Positions 1 through 9,297 of a DNA stretch of 64,000 nucleotides are shown here, piece after piece. Source of the stretch: Streptomyces sp. NRRL F-5122 (GTDB lineage Bacteria; Actinomycetota; Actinomycetes; Streptomycetales; Streptomycetaceae); assembly GCF_001507435.1 (NCBI RefSeq), contig NZ_LMWH01000245.1, positions 19,904 to 83,903 of the forward strand. Direction: 5' to 3'. Every line of letters starts with the position of its first letter. Position 1 is the stretch's first letter. The notes under the pieces are model-generated. The model ran no database searches and had not been told where the DNA came from. It saw nothing but the letters and a program-made list of their open reading frames with translations. The translations under genes and the position numbers were made by a program.

Positions 1-1399
1 GCCCCTCGTACGGGCGGGCCGGGTCGGGGTGGGTGTTGTCCATCGACTGGCTGGTGTGGTGGCTGAAGACGACGGCGTGTGCGTCCTTGTTGTCCTGGAG
101 CGTCTTGTCCAGCCACTTCAACTGGGCGGTGCCGATGGAGCCTTCGTAGTGACCGCCCGCGTCCGTGGTGTCGAGGCTGATTCCGATGACGTCGTCGGCG
201 ATGCGGAAGGAGTAGTACTGCGTGCCGGCGTCCACGTTCGCCGACGAGTACCCGTGCCCCACCGGACCGCGACCCGTGTACTGGGGGTCGAGATGGGTCT
301 TGAGGTACTCGGCGGGGGTGTAGGGGGCCCGCTTCTCGTCCGGGGTGACCGAGCGCAGGTCGCGCGTGTGCGCCTTGAGCAGATCGCGGAACTGCAGGCC
401 CATGGGGTCCGTGGCGTTCTTGATCGCGTCCTGGAGCTTCTTCGCCTCGTCGGCGGACAGGCTCATCAGCTTGCTTCCGCCGATCGCGTACTCGGCGAGG
501 TAGGGGTCGCCGTGCGCGTAGCAGCCGAGCGGCAGAGCGTCGTGGTTGCCGACCGTGGAGTACCAGGGCAGGTTCAGGCCGGGGCTGCGCACCTCGCGGA
601 TCGCGGCGTCCAGGAACCCCTGGATCTGCGGGAATCCGAGCTGCTTGTCGGCGTCACGCACGGTCGATTCGGGCTGCCAGTACAGCGCGAGCCCGCTGTT
701 CTGCACACCCTCGTAGTGGCGGGGGTCGCCCGAGTTGGGGGTGATCCGGCCGCCGCTCATGATCTTCATGAACCACTCGAGCTCGGACTTCGCGTTGTTG
801 TCCGTGTTGTCGCCCGTGGTCATCACGAAGTGCAGCGGCGTTCCGGTGACGGGTGCCCCGCGCAGCGAGTTGACGCGCTCGACCAGCGAGACGGCACCGG
901 GCACGGTCAGCGCCTCGTGGGGCCGCCAGGCGTGCCGGTCGTTGGAGCGCAGGAACTCCAGGCGCAGCGGGTGCTGGCTGTCCATCAGGTGCAGATCGGT
1001 GAACTGCACGAACGCGGCGAGCGCGGTGCGCCGCTCGGCGCGGCCCGACCGGGGTGCCGCCAGCTCGCCGCGCACGACGCGGCTCCAGCCGGGACCGTCA
1101 CCGAGGCGGCGGTACCCCGAAGAGGTGCGGGGCGCCGCGACACCGGCGAGTGTGGTGCCCGCCGTGTAGGGGGCGAGGGCCGCGGACACCGCCTGCCGGG
1201 AGACGGCGGCGGGGGTTTCGCCGGCGGCGGGGTGGGCCGAAGCGCCGGAGGCGCGGCGAGCCGAGGCTCCGGCGGCGAGGCTGTCCTCGGGGCGCAGCGC
1301 GAGCCCGAGGCCCGCCGTGAGGGACACCGCCCCGGCGGCGGCAAGCAGGTTGCGACGATTCAGAGCAGCCGCTGTGGCGACAGAGCGTATGCGCGACAT
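1..1399 (-). CDS. TIGR03767-type metallophosphoesterase, Tat-exported, truncated by window edge
   Basis: Translating the minus strand from the ATG at 1399 gives an uninterrupted reading frame that runs off the left edge, so the C-terminus is missing. The N-terminus carries a twin-arginine signal (ALNRRNLLAAAGAVSLTAG), which predicts folded export. The calcineurin-like metallophosphoesterase motifs appear in order: D-x-H in FTDLHLMDSQHP, GD-N in TTGDNTDNN, GNHD in STVGNHDALP, and a late histidine motif in FSHHTSQSMD. Together these supply the dinuclear metal ligands. The family is actinobacterial and secreted; its substrate is unknown. The spacing of motifs, with a large insert between GDN and GNHD, suits the TIGR03767 family. 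It stands alone, with about 230 bases before the next gene. Confidence 0.82.
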   Translation of the reverse strand, partial: MSRIRSVATAAALNRRNLLAAAGAVSLTAGLGLALRPEDSLAAGASARRASGASAHPAAGETPAAVSRQAVSAALAPYTAGTTLAGVAAPRTSSGYRRLGDGPGWSRVVRGELAAPRSGRAERRTALAAFVQFTDLHLMDSQHPLRLEFLRSNDRHAWRPHEALTVPGAVSLVERVNSLRGAPVTGTPLHFVMTTGDNTDNNAKSELEWFMKIMSGGRITPNSGDPRHYEGVQNSGLALYWQPESTVRDADKQLGFPQIQGFLDAAIREVRSPGLNLPWYSTVGNHDALPLGCYAHGDPYLAEYAIGGSKLMSLSADEAKKLQDAIKNATDPMGLQFRDLLKAHTRDLRSVTPDEKRAPYTPAEYLKTHLDPQYTGRGPVGHGYSSANVDAGTQYYSFRIADDVIGISLDTTDAGGHYEGSIGTAQLKWLDKTLQDNKDAHAVVFSHHTSQSMDNTHPDPARPYEG

Positions 1400-1631
1400 G
1401 GCGCGTCTCCCCGAGTGCGAACGCGTCGGCAGTGGTCGCGGGTCGGTCGCAGTCGCGAACTTCCCGCTCACTCTGGATCGTTCGCACCGGGGATGACCTG
1501 GACGTTAACGAGGCGGCAACGCACAGCGCCGATCGCCGTACGTGGATCTTGGACCGACCGGCGCGTCGGCGACACCTCTCCGACCGGCCGGAAGACCGTC
1601 ACTCAGCGTTCATCTTCCGGGGTATCCGAAG

Positions 1632-2090
1632 CTATTCCCCGGGGAATGCGGACCGGCCCGCGGCGGGGCGCTGCCGCCACAGCGCGAGCCCGGCGTCGAC
1701 GAGCCCGATGCGTCGCAGCCCGGACACGGCGGTGAGGTCGTGCCAGGCGGCCATGTCCGTGGAGCCTCCGACCTCGTGGCGCAGCTCGCCCGCGATGACA
1801 CGGCCCTCGTAGACGAGGCGTACGCCGTGATGGTCGACGGTGCGGCCGAAGCGGCCCCTGAGGCTGCGGCGGATCGAGTCCACCCCGAGCAGCCCGACGA
1901 GCTCGACGCGGTAGCCGGTCTCCTCCTCCACTTCGCGCAGGGCCGTGTCGTAGGGGTCCTCGCCGTGCTCCATGCCACCGCCGGGCAGGGTCCACTCGGA
2001 TGTGCCGTCGGCTCCGGTCATGCGGGCCAGCAGCAGGCGGTCGTCACGCACACAGACGGCGTAGGCCGCCACCCTCAAGTTCTTGCGCAC
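1632..2090 (-). CDS. NUDIX hydrolase
   Basis: A 152-residue protein, the usual size for a single-domain NUDIX enzyme. The NUDIX box is complete: starting at GGGMEHGEDPYDTALREVEE and followed by ETGY, it fits the G-x5-E-x7-REUxEExGU pattern and supplies the Mg2+ ligands. The N-terminal strand (RVAAYAVCVRDDRLLLARM) and the SEWTLPGG segment before the box are also typical. Such enzymes hydrolyse nucleoside diphosphates linked to another moiety, often house-cleaning of damaged nucleotides; nothing here fixes the substrate. It is transcribed towards the metallophosphoesterase but separated from it by about 230 bases, so an operon is doubtful. Confidence 0.85.
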   Translation of the reverse strand: MRKNLRVAAYAVCVRDDRLLLARMTGADGTSEWTLPGGGMEHGEDPYDTALREVEEETGYRVELVGLLGVDSIRRSLRGRFGRTVDHHGVRLVYEGRVIAGELRHEVGGSTDMAAWHDLTAVSGLRRIGLVDAGLALWRQRPAAGRSAFPGE

Positions 2091-2526
2091 TCGGGGACGT
2101 TAACGCGCCGCGCCGGAATCGGCAGGCGGGTATTCGGCCGGGGACCGCGCGCCACCACGGCAGCCACCGTCCCTTCTGCGGCCCGCCCCGGAACGGCGCC
2201 GTCCGGCCTCCCGCGGCCACCCGCGGTCGCATGGAGCCGTCCGTCACCATGTGCTCACACACAGCGGCAGAACCCGCGCACTACACGCGTAACAGGGACA
2301 GCCGGCTCACAGGAATGTCATGGCCTGCACCGCTAAGTCCCCGATGGCGTATGGCGGAATCACGCCATGACTCCATCCCGTCTCGGTCAACTCTCCACAA
2401 ACATCCATCCCTTGGGTAAACCAGAGCGATCGTCCGGACCCGAAATCCGGACGTCCGCGGTCAGGACTTGATCACCTTCGGGCTCCGGCCGCGCCGTTCT
2501 CGTTCCTTTACCTACAAGGGATGCTG
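2091..2526. other. Divergent intergenic region, no gene seen
   Basis: About 435 bases between the divergent NUDIX gene and the subtilase gene. No open frame here has convincing coding character or family similarity. It must contain the promoters of both flanking genes, but I cannot point to a clear -35/-10 pair. Confidence 0.5.
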
Positions 2527-5500
2527 ATGACCACCGAGCCTCACCGCGCCCCGATATCGGGCGCGAGACGCGTGGCCCGCATAGCCGTCGCCACGGGTCT
2601 CGTGGCCGCGCTCTCGGCGGCCGGGCCGATACCCCTGGCCTTCTCCGCCGACCATCCGCCCGCCTCCACCGACCCGGCCGCCAAGTCCGCCGGCGCGAAG
2701 CTCGGCTCGGACGACGCGGACCTTCTCGCCGAGGCGAAGGCCGACGGCGCCAAGAACGTCACGATGATGATCGCGACCGCGCCCGGGCAGACCGAGCAGG
2801 TCACCGAGAAGCTGGACGCGGTGAGCGGCGCCTCCGTGGGCCGCACGTACGACAAGCTCGGCTACGTCCGCGCCACCGTGCCGACGGGCCGGGCCGACTC
2901 GGCCATCGCCACCGCCGAGAAGCTGTCCTCCGTGCACGCCATCGACCTGCGGCAGGAGATCGCGCTCGACGACCCGACGCCGAGCGCGGACATGGCCAAG
3001 GGGGCGGCCGGCAGGGGCACGGGCGCGGCCGGCCACTCCGGTCCCGACCGGCACACCCCCGCCAAGAACCCCTACAACCCGTCGTTCGAGACCGGTGCCG
3101 TCGACTTCGTCCAGGACCACCCGAAGGCGGACGGCCGGGGCATCACCATCGGCATCCTCGACTCGGGCGTGGACCTCGGGCATCCGGCGCTGCAGAAGAC
3201 CACCACCGGCGAGCGGAAGATCGTCGACTGGGTCACCGCGACCGACCCGATCGTCGACAACGACGCGACCTGGCGTCCGATGGTCGCCGCGGTCTCCGGG
3301 CCCACCTTCACCTACAACGGCCAGACCTGGACGGCGCCGTCGGGCTCGTACGGGATCAGCACCTTCAAGGAGTCGTACACCACCGGCGGCGACGCGGCGG
3401 GCGACGCGAACCGCGACGGCGACACCACCGACTCCTGGGGTGTCCTCTACGACGCCGCTGCCGGCACGGTCCGCGTCGACCTGAACAACAACGGCGACTT
3501 CACCGACGACCAGCCGATGAAGCCGTACAGGGACGGCTACCAGATCGGCTACTTCGGCACCGACGACCCGAAGACCGACGTCGTCGAGCGCCAGCCGTTC
3601 GTCGTGCAGATCCGCAAGGACGTGCCGATGGACCCCTACGGCGGGACGTGGGTCGGCAAGAAGGCCGACTTCGTCAACATCGGCGTCATCCAGTCCGAGC
3701 ACGGCACGCACGTCGCGGGCATCACCGCGGCGAACGGCCTGTTCGGCGGCAAGATGAACGGCGCGGCCCCGGGCGCGAAGATCGTCTCCTCCCGCGCCTG
3801 CACCTGGACCGGTGGCTGCACCAACGTCGCGCTCACCGAGGGCATGATGGACCTCGTCGTCAACCGCGGCGTCGACATCGTCAACATGTCGATCGGCGGC
3901 CTCCCGGCGCTGAACGACGGCAACAACGCGCGCGCCCTGCTGTACACCCGGCTCATCGACACCTACGGCGTCCAGCTGGTGATCTCCGCAGGCAACGAGG
4001 GCCCCGGCGCCAACACCATCGGCGACCCCGGCCTCGCGGACAAGGTGATCTCGGTCGGCGCGGCCATCTCCAAGGAGACCTGGGCCGCCGACTACGGCTC
4101 GCGGGTGGAGAAGGACTACGCGCTGATGCCCTTCTCCTCGCGTGGTCCGCGTGAGGACGGCGGCTTCACGCCGACACTCGTCGCGCCCGGTGCCGCGATC
4201 AACAGCACCCAGACGTGGCTGCCGGGCGCCCCGGTCCCCGAGGCGGGTTACTCTCTGCCGGCCGGCTACTCGATGCTCCAGGGCACCTCGATGGCGTCCC
4301 CGCAGGCCGCGGGCGCCTCGGCGCTGCTGCTGTCGGCCGCCAAGCAGAGGGGTATCGACCTGACGCCCGCGAAGCTGCGCACGGCCCTCACCTCGACCGC
4401 CCACCACATCAAGGGTGTGCAGGCCTACGAGGAGGGCGCGGGCCGTATCGACATCGAGGACGCCTGGGACGCAGTCGAGGACGACGCCACCGCCCACGGC
4501 TACACGGTCAAGGCCCCGGTCGACACCGCGATCGACTTCGCCCTGAAGACCCCGGGCTTCGGCACCGGCCTGTACGACCGCGAGGGCGGACTCAAGGCCG
4601 GCGAGCGGAAGACGTACGAGATCACCGTCACCCGTACGTCCGGCCCGGACCGCGCGGTGCGCCACGAGCTGCACTTCGCCAACAACTACGACGACACCTT
4701 CAGGGTCATCGGCTCCGACGAGGTGAGCCTGCCGCTCGGCCGGCCGGTGACCGTCAAGGTCCAGGCCTCGCCGCGGTCGGCCGGCATCAAGAGCGCGATC
4801 CTGGAGGTCGACGACCCGAGGACCGGGGGGCTCGACGAGCAGATCCTGACGACGGTCGTGGTGTCGACCCCGGTCAAGTACACGTACTCGGCCTCGGGTT
4901 CGGTGCAGCGCAACAGCACCCGCTCGTACTTCCTGAGCGTGCCGGAGGGCGCGAAGTCGCTCGAGGTCGCGATCGGCGGGCTGAAGGACAAGAGCCAGAC
5001 CCGGTTCATCGCGATCCACCCGTACGGTGTTCCGGTCGACGACACGTCCACCCCGGTCTGCTACAACAACTACCTCGACGGCAACGGCTGCAAGCCCGAC
5101 GTCCGCTCGTACGCCGACCCGCAGGCCGGTGTCTGGGAGATCGAGGTCGAGTCGCGCCGTACGTCGCCGCTGCTCGACAACCCCTACAAGCTGGACGTCA
5201 CCGTGCTCGGCGCGGCCTTCGACCCGGAGACCGTGACCGTGCCCGAGGCCAAGGTCGGCACCCCGGCCGCCGTCTCCTGGAAGGTGACCAACAAGTACGC
5301 GGCCCTCTCCGGTGGTCTCAAGGGCGGCCCGCTCGGCTCCTCGAAGTCGGAGCGGCCGACCATCAAGGGCGGCGAGACGCAGACCGGCACGGTCGAGGTG
5401 CCCGCGGGCGCCACATCGCTGGACGTCGCCATCGGCAACGTCTCCGACACCGCCGCCGACCTGGACCTGACGGTCTACGACGCGAGCGGCAACCAGGTCG

Positions 5501-5838
5501 CGCAGTCCGCGGACGGCGACTCCGAGGAATCGGTGCACATCCCCTCGCCGGCCGCCGGCACGTACACCGTCGAGATCGTGGGCTTCTCGGTCCCGTCCGG
5601 CTCGACGGCGTACGACTACCGTGATGTGTTCTTCTCCCCCGCTCTCGGCCAGGTGACGGTCGACGAGTCCGCCCCGGTCAAGCTCGGCACGGGTGGCTCC
5701 GCGACGGTGTCCGGCACGGTCACGGCGACCGCGGCGGCTCCCGAGGGCCGGGAGTTCTTCGGCCAGGTCCGTCTCGTCAACGCGCGCGGGACCACCGCGG
5801 GGCTGGGCAGCGTGAAGATCGAGAAGGTCACTCCGTAG
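2527..5838 (+). CDS. Secreted S8 family serine peptidase (subtilase, pyrolysin/TPPII-like)
   Basis: A secreted subtilisin-type protease of about 1,103 residues. The N-terminus has basic residues (ARRVARIAVATG) and a hydrophobic stretch ending in AFSA, a Sec signal. The catalytic triad is present: Asp in GILDSGVDLGHP (about residue 213), His in SEHGTHVAGI (about 391) and Ser in GTSMASPQAAG (about 588). The unusually long Asp-His gap contains two EF-hand-like loops (DANRDGDTTDS and DLNNNGDFTDD), which suggests Ca2+ stabilisation. The C-terminal third has beta-rich modules resembling pre-peptidase C-terminal domains. An ATG at 2521 is also in frame, but the AAGGG Shine-Dalgarno at 2516-2520 directly abuts it and is correctly spaced only for the ATG at 2527. 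Monocistronic, with a terminator just downstream. Confidence 0.9.
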   Translation: MTTEPHRAPISGARRVARIAVATGLVAALSAAGPIPLAFSADHPPASTDPAAKSAGAKLGSDDADLLAEAKADGAKNVTMMIATAPGQTEQVTEKLDAVSGASVGRTYDKLGYVRATVPTGRADSAIATAEKLSSVHAIDLRQEIALDDPTPSADMAKGAAGRGTGAAGHSGPDRHTPAKNPYNPSFETGAVDFVQDHPKADGRGITIGILDSGVDLGHPALQKTTTGERKIVDWVTATDPIVDNDATWRPMVAAVSGPTFTYNGQTWTAPSGSYGISTFKESYTTGGDAAGDANRDGDTTDSWGVLYDAAAGTVRVDLNNNGDFTDDQPMKPYRDGYQIGYFGTDDPKTDVVERQPFVVQIRKDVPMDPYGGTWVGKKADFVNIGVIQSEHGTHVAGITAANGLFGGKMNGAAPGAKIVSSRACTWTGGCTNVALTEGMMDLVVNRGVDIVNMSIGGLPALNDGNNARALLYTRLIDTYGVQLVISAGNEGPGANTIGDPGLADKVISVGAAISKETWAADYGSRVEKDYALMPFSSRGPREDGGFTPTLVAPGAAINSTQTWLPGAPVPEAGYSLPAGYSMLQGTSMASPQAAGASALLLSAAKQRGIDLTPAKLRTALTSTAHHIKGVQAYEEGAGRIDIEDAWDAVEDDATAHGYTVKAPVDTAIDFALKTPGFGTGLYDREGGLKAGERKTYEITVTRTSGPDRAVRHELHFANNYDDTFRVIGSDEVSLPLGRPVTVKVQASPRSAGIKSAILEVDDPRTGGLDEQILTTVVVSTPVKYTYSASGSVQRNSTRSYFLSVPEGAKSLEVAIGGLKDKSQTRFIAIHPYGVPVDDTSTPVCYNNYLDGNGCKPDVRSYADPQAGVWEIEVESRRTSPLLDNPYKLDVTVLGAAFDPETVTVPEAKVGTPAAVSWKVTNKYAALSGGLKGGPLGSSKSERPTIKGGETQTGTVEVPAGATSLDVAIGNVSDTAADLDLTVYDASGNQVAQSADGDSEESVHIPSPAAGTYTVEIVGFSVPSGSTAYDYRDVFFSPALGQVTVDESAPVKLGTGGSATVSGTVTATAAAPEGREFFGQVRLVNARGTTAGLGSVKIEKVTP

Positions 5839-5853
5839 CGATCGCGGCCATGG

Positions 5854-5882
5854 GGGCGGGCGTCCGTGACGGGCGCCCGCCC
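5854..5882 (+). terminator. Stem-loop terminator after the subtilase gene
   Basis: A nine-base GC stem (GGGCGGGCG pairing with CGCCCGCCC) around a short loop, 16 bases after the subtilase stop. There is no long T tract, which is usual in Streptomyces. It lies between convergent genes and may serve both strands. Confidence 0.6.
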
Positions 5883-5935
5883 TTCGCCGTCCCGGACGGT
5901 GTCCGGCCCCGCGCGGTCGGCACCGCCCGTCCGGC

Positions 5936-6712
5936 TCAGGTCGACCCGTCCGAAGGACACGCGGTGTGACGGGAGCCGGACAGGGCCTTGACGATCCACG
6001 CCCGGTTCGCCGCCACGCGGTCCTCGCCCACGGCCCACCGGCTCGCGTCGTCGGTGCCCCGCGCCACCTCGACCAGCACATGCTGACCCCGGCGGGGCCC
6101 CGGATGCGCACCCTCGGCGAGGAGGAAGGCGACCTGGGCCGGGCCCCGGTCGGGCTTGTACCGGCGGGTGACGGTCAGCACGATCCGGCTGCCCTGCCCG
6201 CCTTTCGGTTCCACCCGGGCCACGGTGCCCTCGACTACGAGCCGGTCGCAGGCCAGGGTCAGTTCCGGATCGGACGGCGGGGGCCCGTCGCCCGACCGCC
6301 GGTCCGCCTCACCGGGGCCGCCCTTGGCGTCCGCCGCGCCGGCGCTCTTGGCCGCCTGGGCGTCGCTGCCGCTGTTCTCCGTGACGAGCCGGGCCAGCCC
6401 GGCGACGGCCGACAGGGCCACCACGGCCGCCAGGGACCCGAGGGCGATGCGCAGGGCGCGGCCGCGGCGCACGGGCCTCGCGGGCCGCGGGGCGCGCGGA
6501 CGGCTCGGGGCCGTCACCGGGGAGTGAGCCCCGGCCAGCGGAGCCGCCAGCATGTCCCCGATGGCCGACAGTTGCTCGCGCAGCAGCGCCACGTCGGCCA
6601 CTGCCGCCCGGTGCCCGGCCATGAACTCGGCGTCGGCCCGTGCGGCCTCCGGCAGCGGCTCGCCGGTGATCGCGGCCATCAGCGCATCGGCGCCGTCGTA
6701 CTCGGCGGCCAC
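5936..6712 (-). CDS. Single-pass membrane protein, putative partner (anti-sigma-like) of the upstream ECF sigma factor
   Basis: About 258 residues from a GTG at 6712, which begins one base after the stop of the sigma factor gene; the two are surely co-transcribed and probably translationally coupled. The first 75 residues are cytoplasmic and helical (ALMAAITGEPLPEAARADAE). One membrane helix follows (LRIALGSLAAVVALSAVAGL), then a low-complexity linker and an extracytoplasmic domain of about 130 residues. Position and topology suit an anti-sigma or sigma-associated sensor. However, I see no zinc-binding HxxxCxxC motif, so this role is inferred from context only. The outer domain is not recognised. 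Confidence 0.65.
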   Translation of the reverse strand: MAAEYDGADALMAAITGEPLPEAARADAEFMAGHRAAVADVALLREQLSAIGDMLAAPLAGAHSPVTAPSRPRAPRPARPVRRGRALRIALGSLAAVVALSAVAGLARLVTENSGSDAQAAKSAGAADAKGGPGEADRRSGDGPPPSDPELTLACDRLVVEGTVARVEPKGGQGSRIVLTVTRRYKPDRGPAQVAFLLAEGAHPGPRRGQHVLVEVARGTDDASRWAVGEDRVAANRAWIVKALSGSRHTACPSDGST

Positions 6713-6713
6713 G

Positions 6714-7253
6714 TCACACCACCTCGTCCTCGTGCAGACGGTCGCGCAGCGCGCGCACCGCCGAGTGGAGCCTGCTCTTGACCGTGCCCTCGGGGATGCC
6801 GAGTTCCTCGGCGATCCCCCGGACGGGCAGGTCGGCGTAGAAGCGCAGGACGAGGACCTGGCGGTGGGCGTCCGGCAACTCGTCCAGGCCCTGGGCCACG
6901 GCGAGCTGGAGCAGGCGGGAGTCCTCGCCCGAAGCGTGCTCCGGCTCCCGGAGGGAGGCCAGCCGTTCACCCAGGCGTTCCTGGCGGCGCTTGGCACGGT
7001 GCCAGTCCATCGCCAGGTTCGAGGCGACGACGGCCACCCAGGCGGACACGTCCCGCGGCGCCTCGCGCCCGCTCGCGGCCCGTTCCAGCAGCCGCAGGCG
7101 GACCTGCTGCACCCCGTCCGGCAGGTCCGCCTGCGGCACCCCGCCGAGTGCGAGCACCGCCCTCACCCGACGTTCCTGGGCCGCGTCCAGGGGGTCGTCC
7201 ACCGCGTGGTCGGCCCCCCGCCCGCGGCGGGCGTTTCTGCGCAGCACAGCCAC
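6714..7253 (-). CDS. ECF-type RNA polymerase sigma factor
   Basis: A 179-residue protein with the ECF two-domain layout. Region 2 is seen in the N-terminal half (VSAWVAVVASNLAMDWHRAK). Region 4, with its helix-turn-helix, is in the C-terminal part (LPVRGIAEELGIPEGTVKSR). There is no region 1.1 or 3. The GTG at 7253 follows a purine-rich GGGAGGGG stretch. It heads a two-gene unit with the membrane protein that starts one base after its stop, as expected for a sigma factor controlled at the membrane. The cognate promoters cannot be identified from this window. Confidence 0.85.
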   Translation of the reverse strand: MAVLRRNARRGRGADHAVDDPLDAAQERRVRAVLALGGVPQADLPDGVQQVRLRLLERAASGREAPRDVSAWVAVVASNLAMDWHRAKRRQERLGERLASLREPEHASGEDSRLLQLAVAQGLDELPDAHRQVLVLRFYADLPVRGIAEELGIPEGTVKSRLHSAVRALRDRLHEDEVV

Positions 7254-8608
<1,355 letters not shown>

Positions 8609-8616
8609 GGGACGCC

Positions 8617-8655
8617 GCGCGGGGGCGCCCACCACTTCGGTGGGCGCCCCCGCGC
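8617..8655. terminator. Bidirectional stem-loop terminator between asd and the DUF1203 gene
   Basis: A perfect 17-base GC-rich inverted repeat with a five-base loop. It begins 8 bases after the asd stop and ends 5 bases before the stop of the convergent DUF1203 gene, so it probably ends transcripts from both sides. Confidence 0.85.
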
Positions 8656-8660
8656 CGTGC

Positions 8661-9137
8661 TCACCGACCCCTGCGGACCTCGTACAGGAAGCACCCGTAC
8701 TCCACGGCCCGCACATGGACGAGCGCCACGTCCGGATCCGCGAACGCCTCCTCGATCGCCGGCCCGACGCCGTCCTCGACCAGGCGGCCGCCGAGGATAC
8801 GGCCGTCCCGCCCATAGCGGCGGACCGTGCGGTGGGCGCCCGTGAACGGATACCCGTCGAGGTCGGGGCCTTCGCACGGGTCCGCGTGGAGGAACACCGG
8901 TCCCTGTTCGTCGTAGGCCCCGGGATCCACGCCCGTCTCCCCCGCCCAGCGCCGCAGGGGTGCGTACGAGACCAGGGCGATCCGCTCGCCCGGCGTGCTG
9001 CGTCGCAGACAGCAGCGCAGCGGGGCGCCGCCCTCCTCCTCGTCCACGAAGGGGCCCATGGGGCGGCCCGCGTCGTCCGCGGTGCGCAGTTCCTTCAGGG
9101 TCGCCGGGCCGATGGGCCGTGCCGTGTACGTCGTCAT
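8661..9137 (-). CDS. DUF1203 domain-containing protein
   Basis: 158 residues from the ATG at 9137, chosen because a GGAG Shine-Dalgarno lies five bases upstream and similarity to the family begins there (MTTYTARPIGPATLKELR). The protein resembles DUF1203 proteins, which are small, of unknown function and common in actinobacteria. Typical features are the CCLR segment near residue 43, the GERIALVSYAPL stretch and the repeated acidic/aromatic motifs towards the end. No catalytic motif can be named. It converges on asd with a shared terminator. Confidence 0.75.
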   Translation of the reverse strand: MTTYTARPIGPATLKELRTADDAGRPMGPFVDEEEGGAPLRCCLRRSTPGERIALVSYAPLRRWAGETGVDPGAYDEQGPVFLHADPCEGPDLDGYPFTGAHRTVRRYGRDGRILGGRLVEDGVGPAIEEAFADPDVALVHVRAVEYGCFLYEVRRGR

Positions 9138-9297
9138 GGCTCCAGGCTCCCGTTCGTCCGCCCCGTCCACCGGCGGCAAACGGACATCGCGTTCCCCGGC
9201 CGGGCCGGGCCGGGGGCCGAGCGGGCCCCGGTCATCGCCCGAGACGCAGGTGACATGGAAGGATGGCGCAACCCACACATAACGAGGAGATGACCGC

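Noticed and set aside
29..1735. A 568-residue plus-strand frame at the left edge
   Set aside because: Antisense to the Tat-exported metallophosphoesterase, whose minus-strand frame carries a complete set of metal motifs.
2512..6111. A 1,199-residue open frame on the minus strand opposite the subtilase gene
   Set aside because: Antisense frame opened by the GC3 bias of the real gene; Arg/Gly/Val-rich with no family features and no ribosome site.
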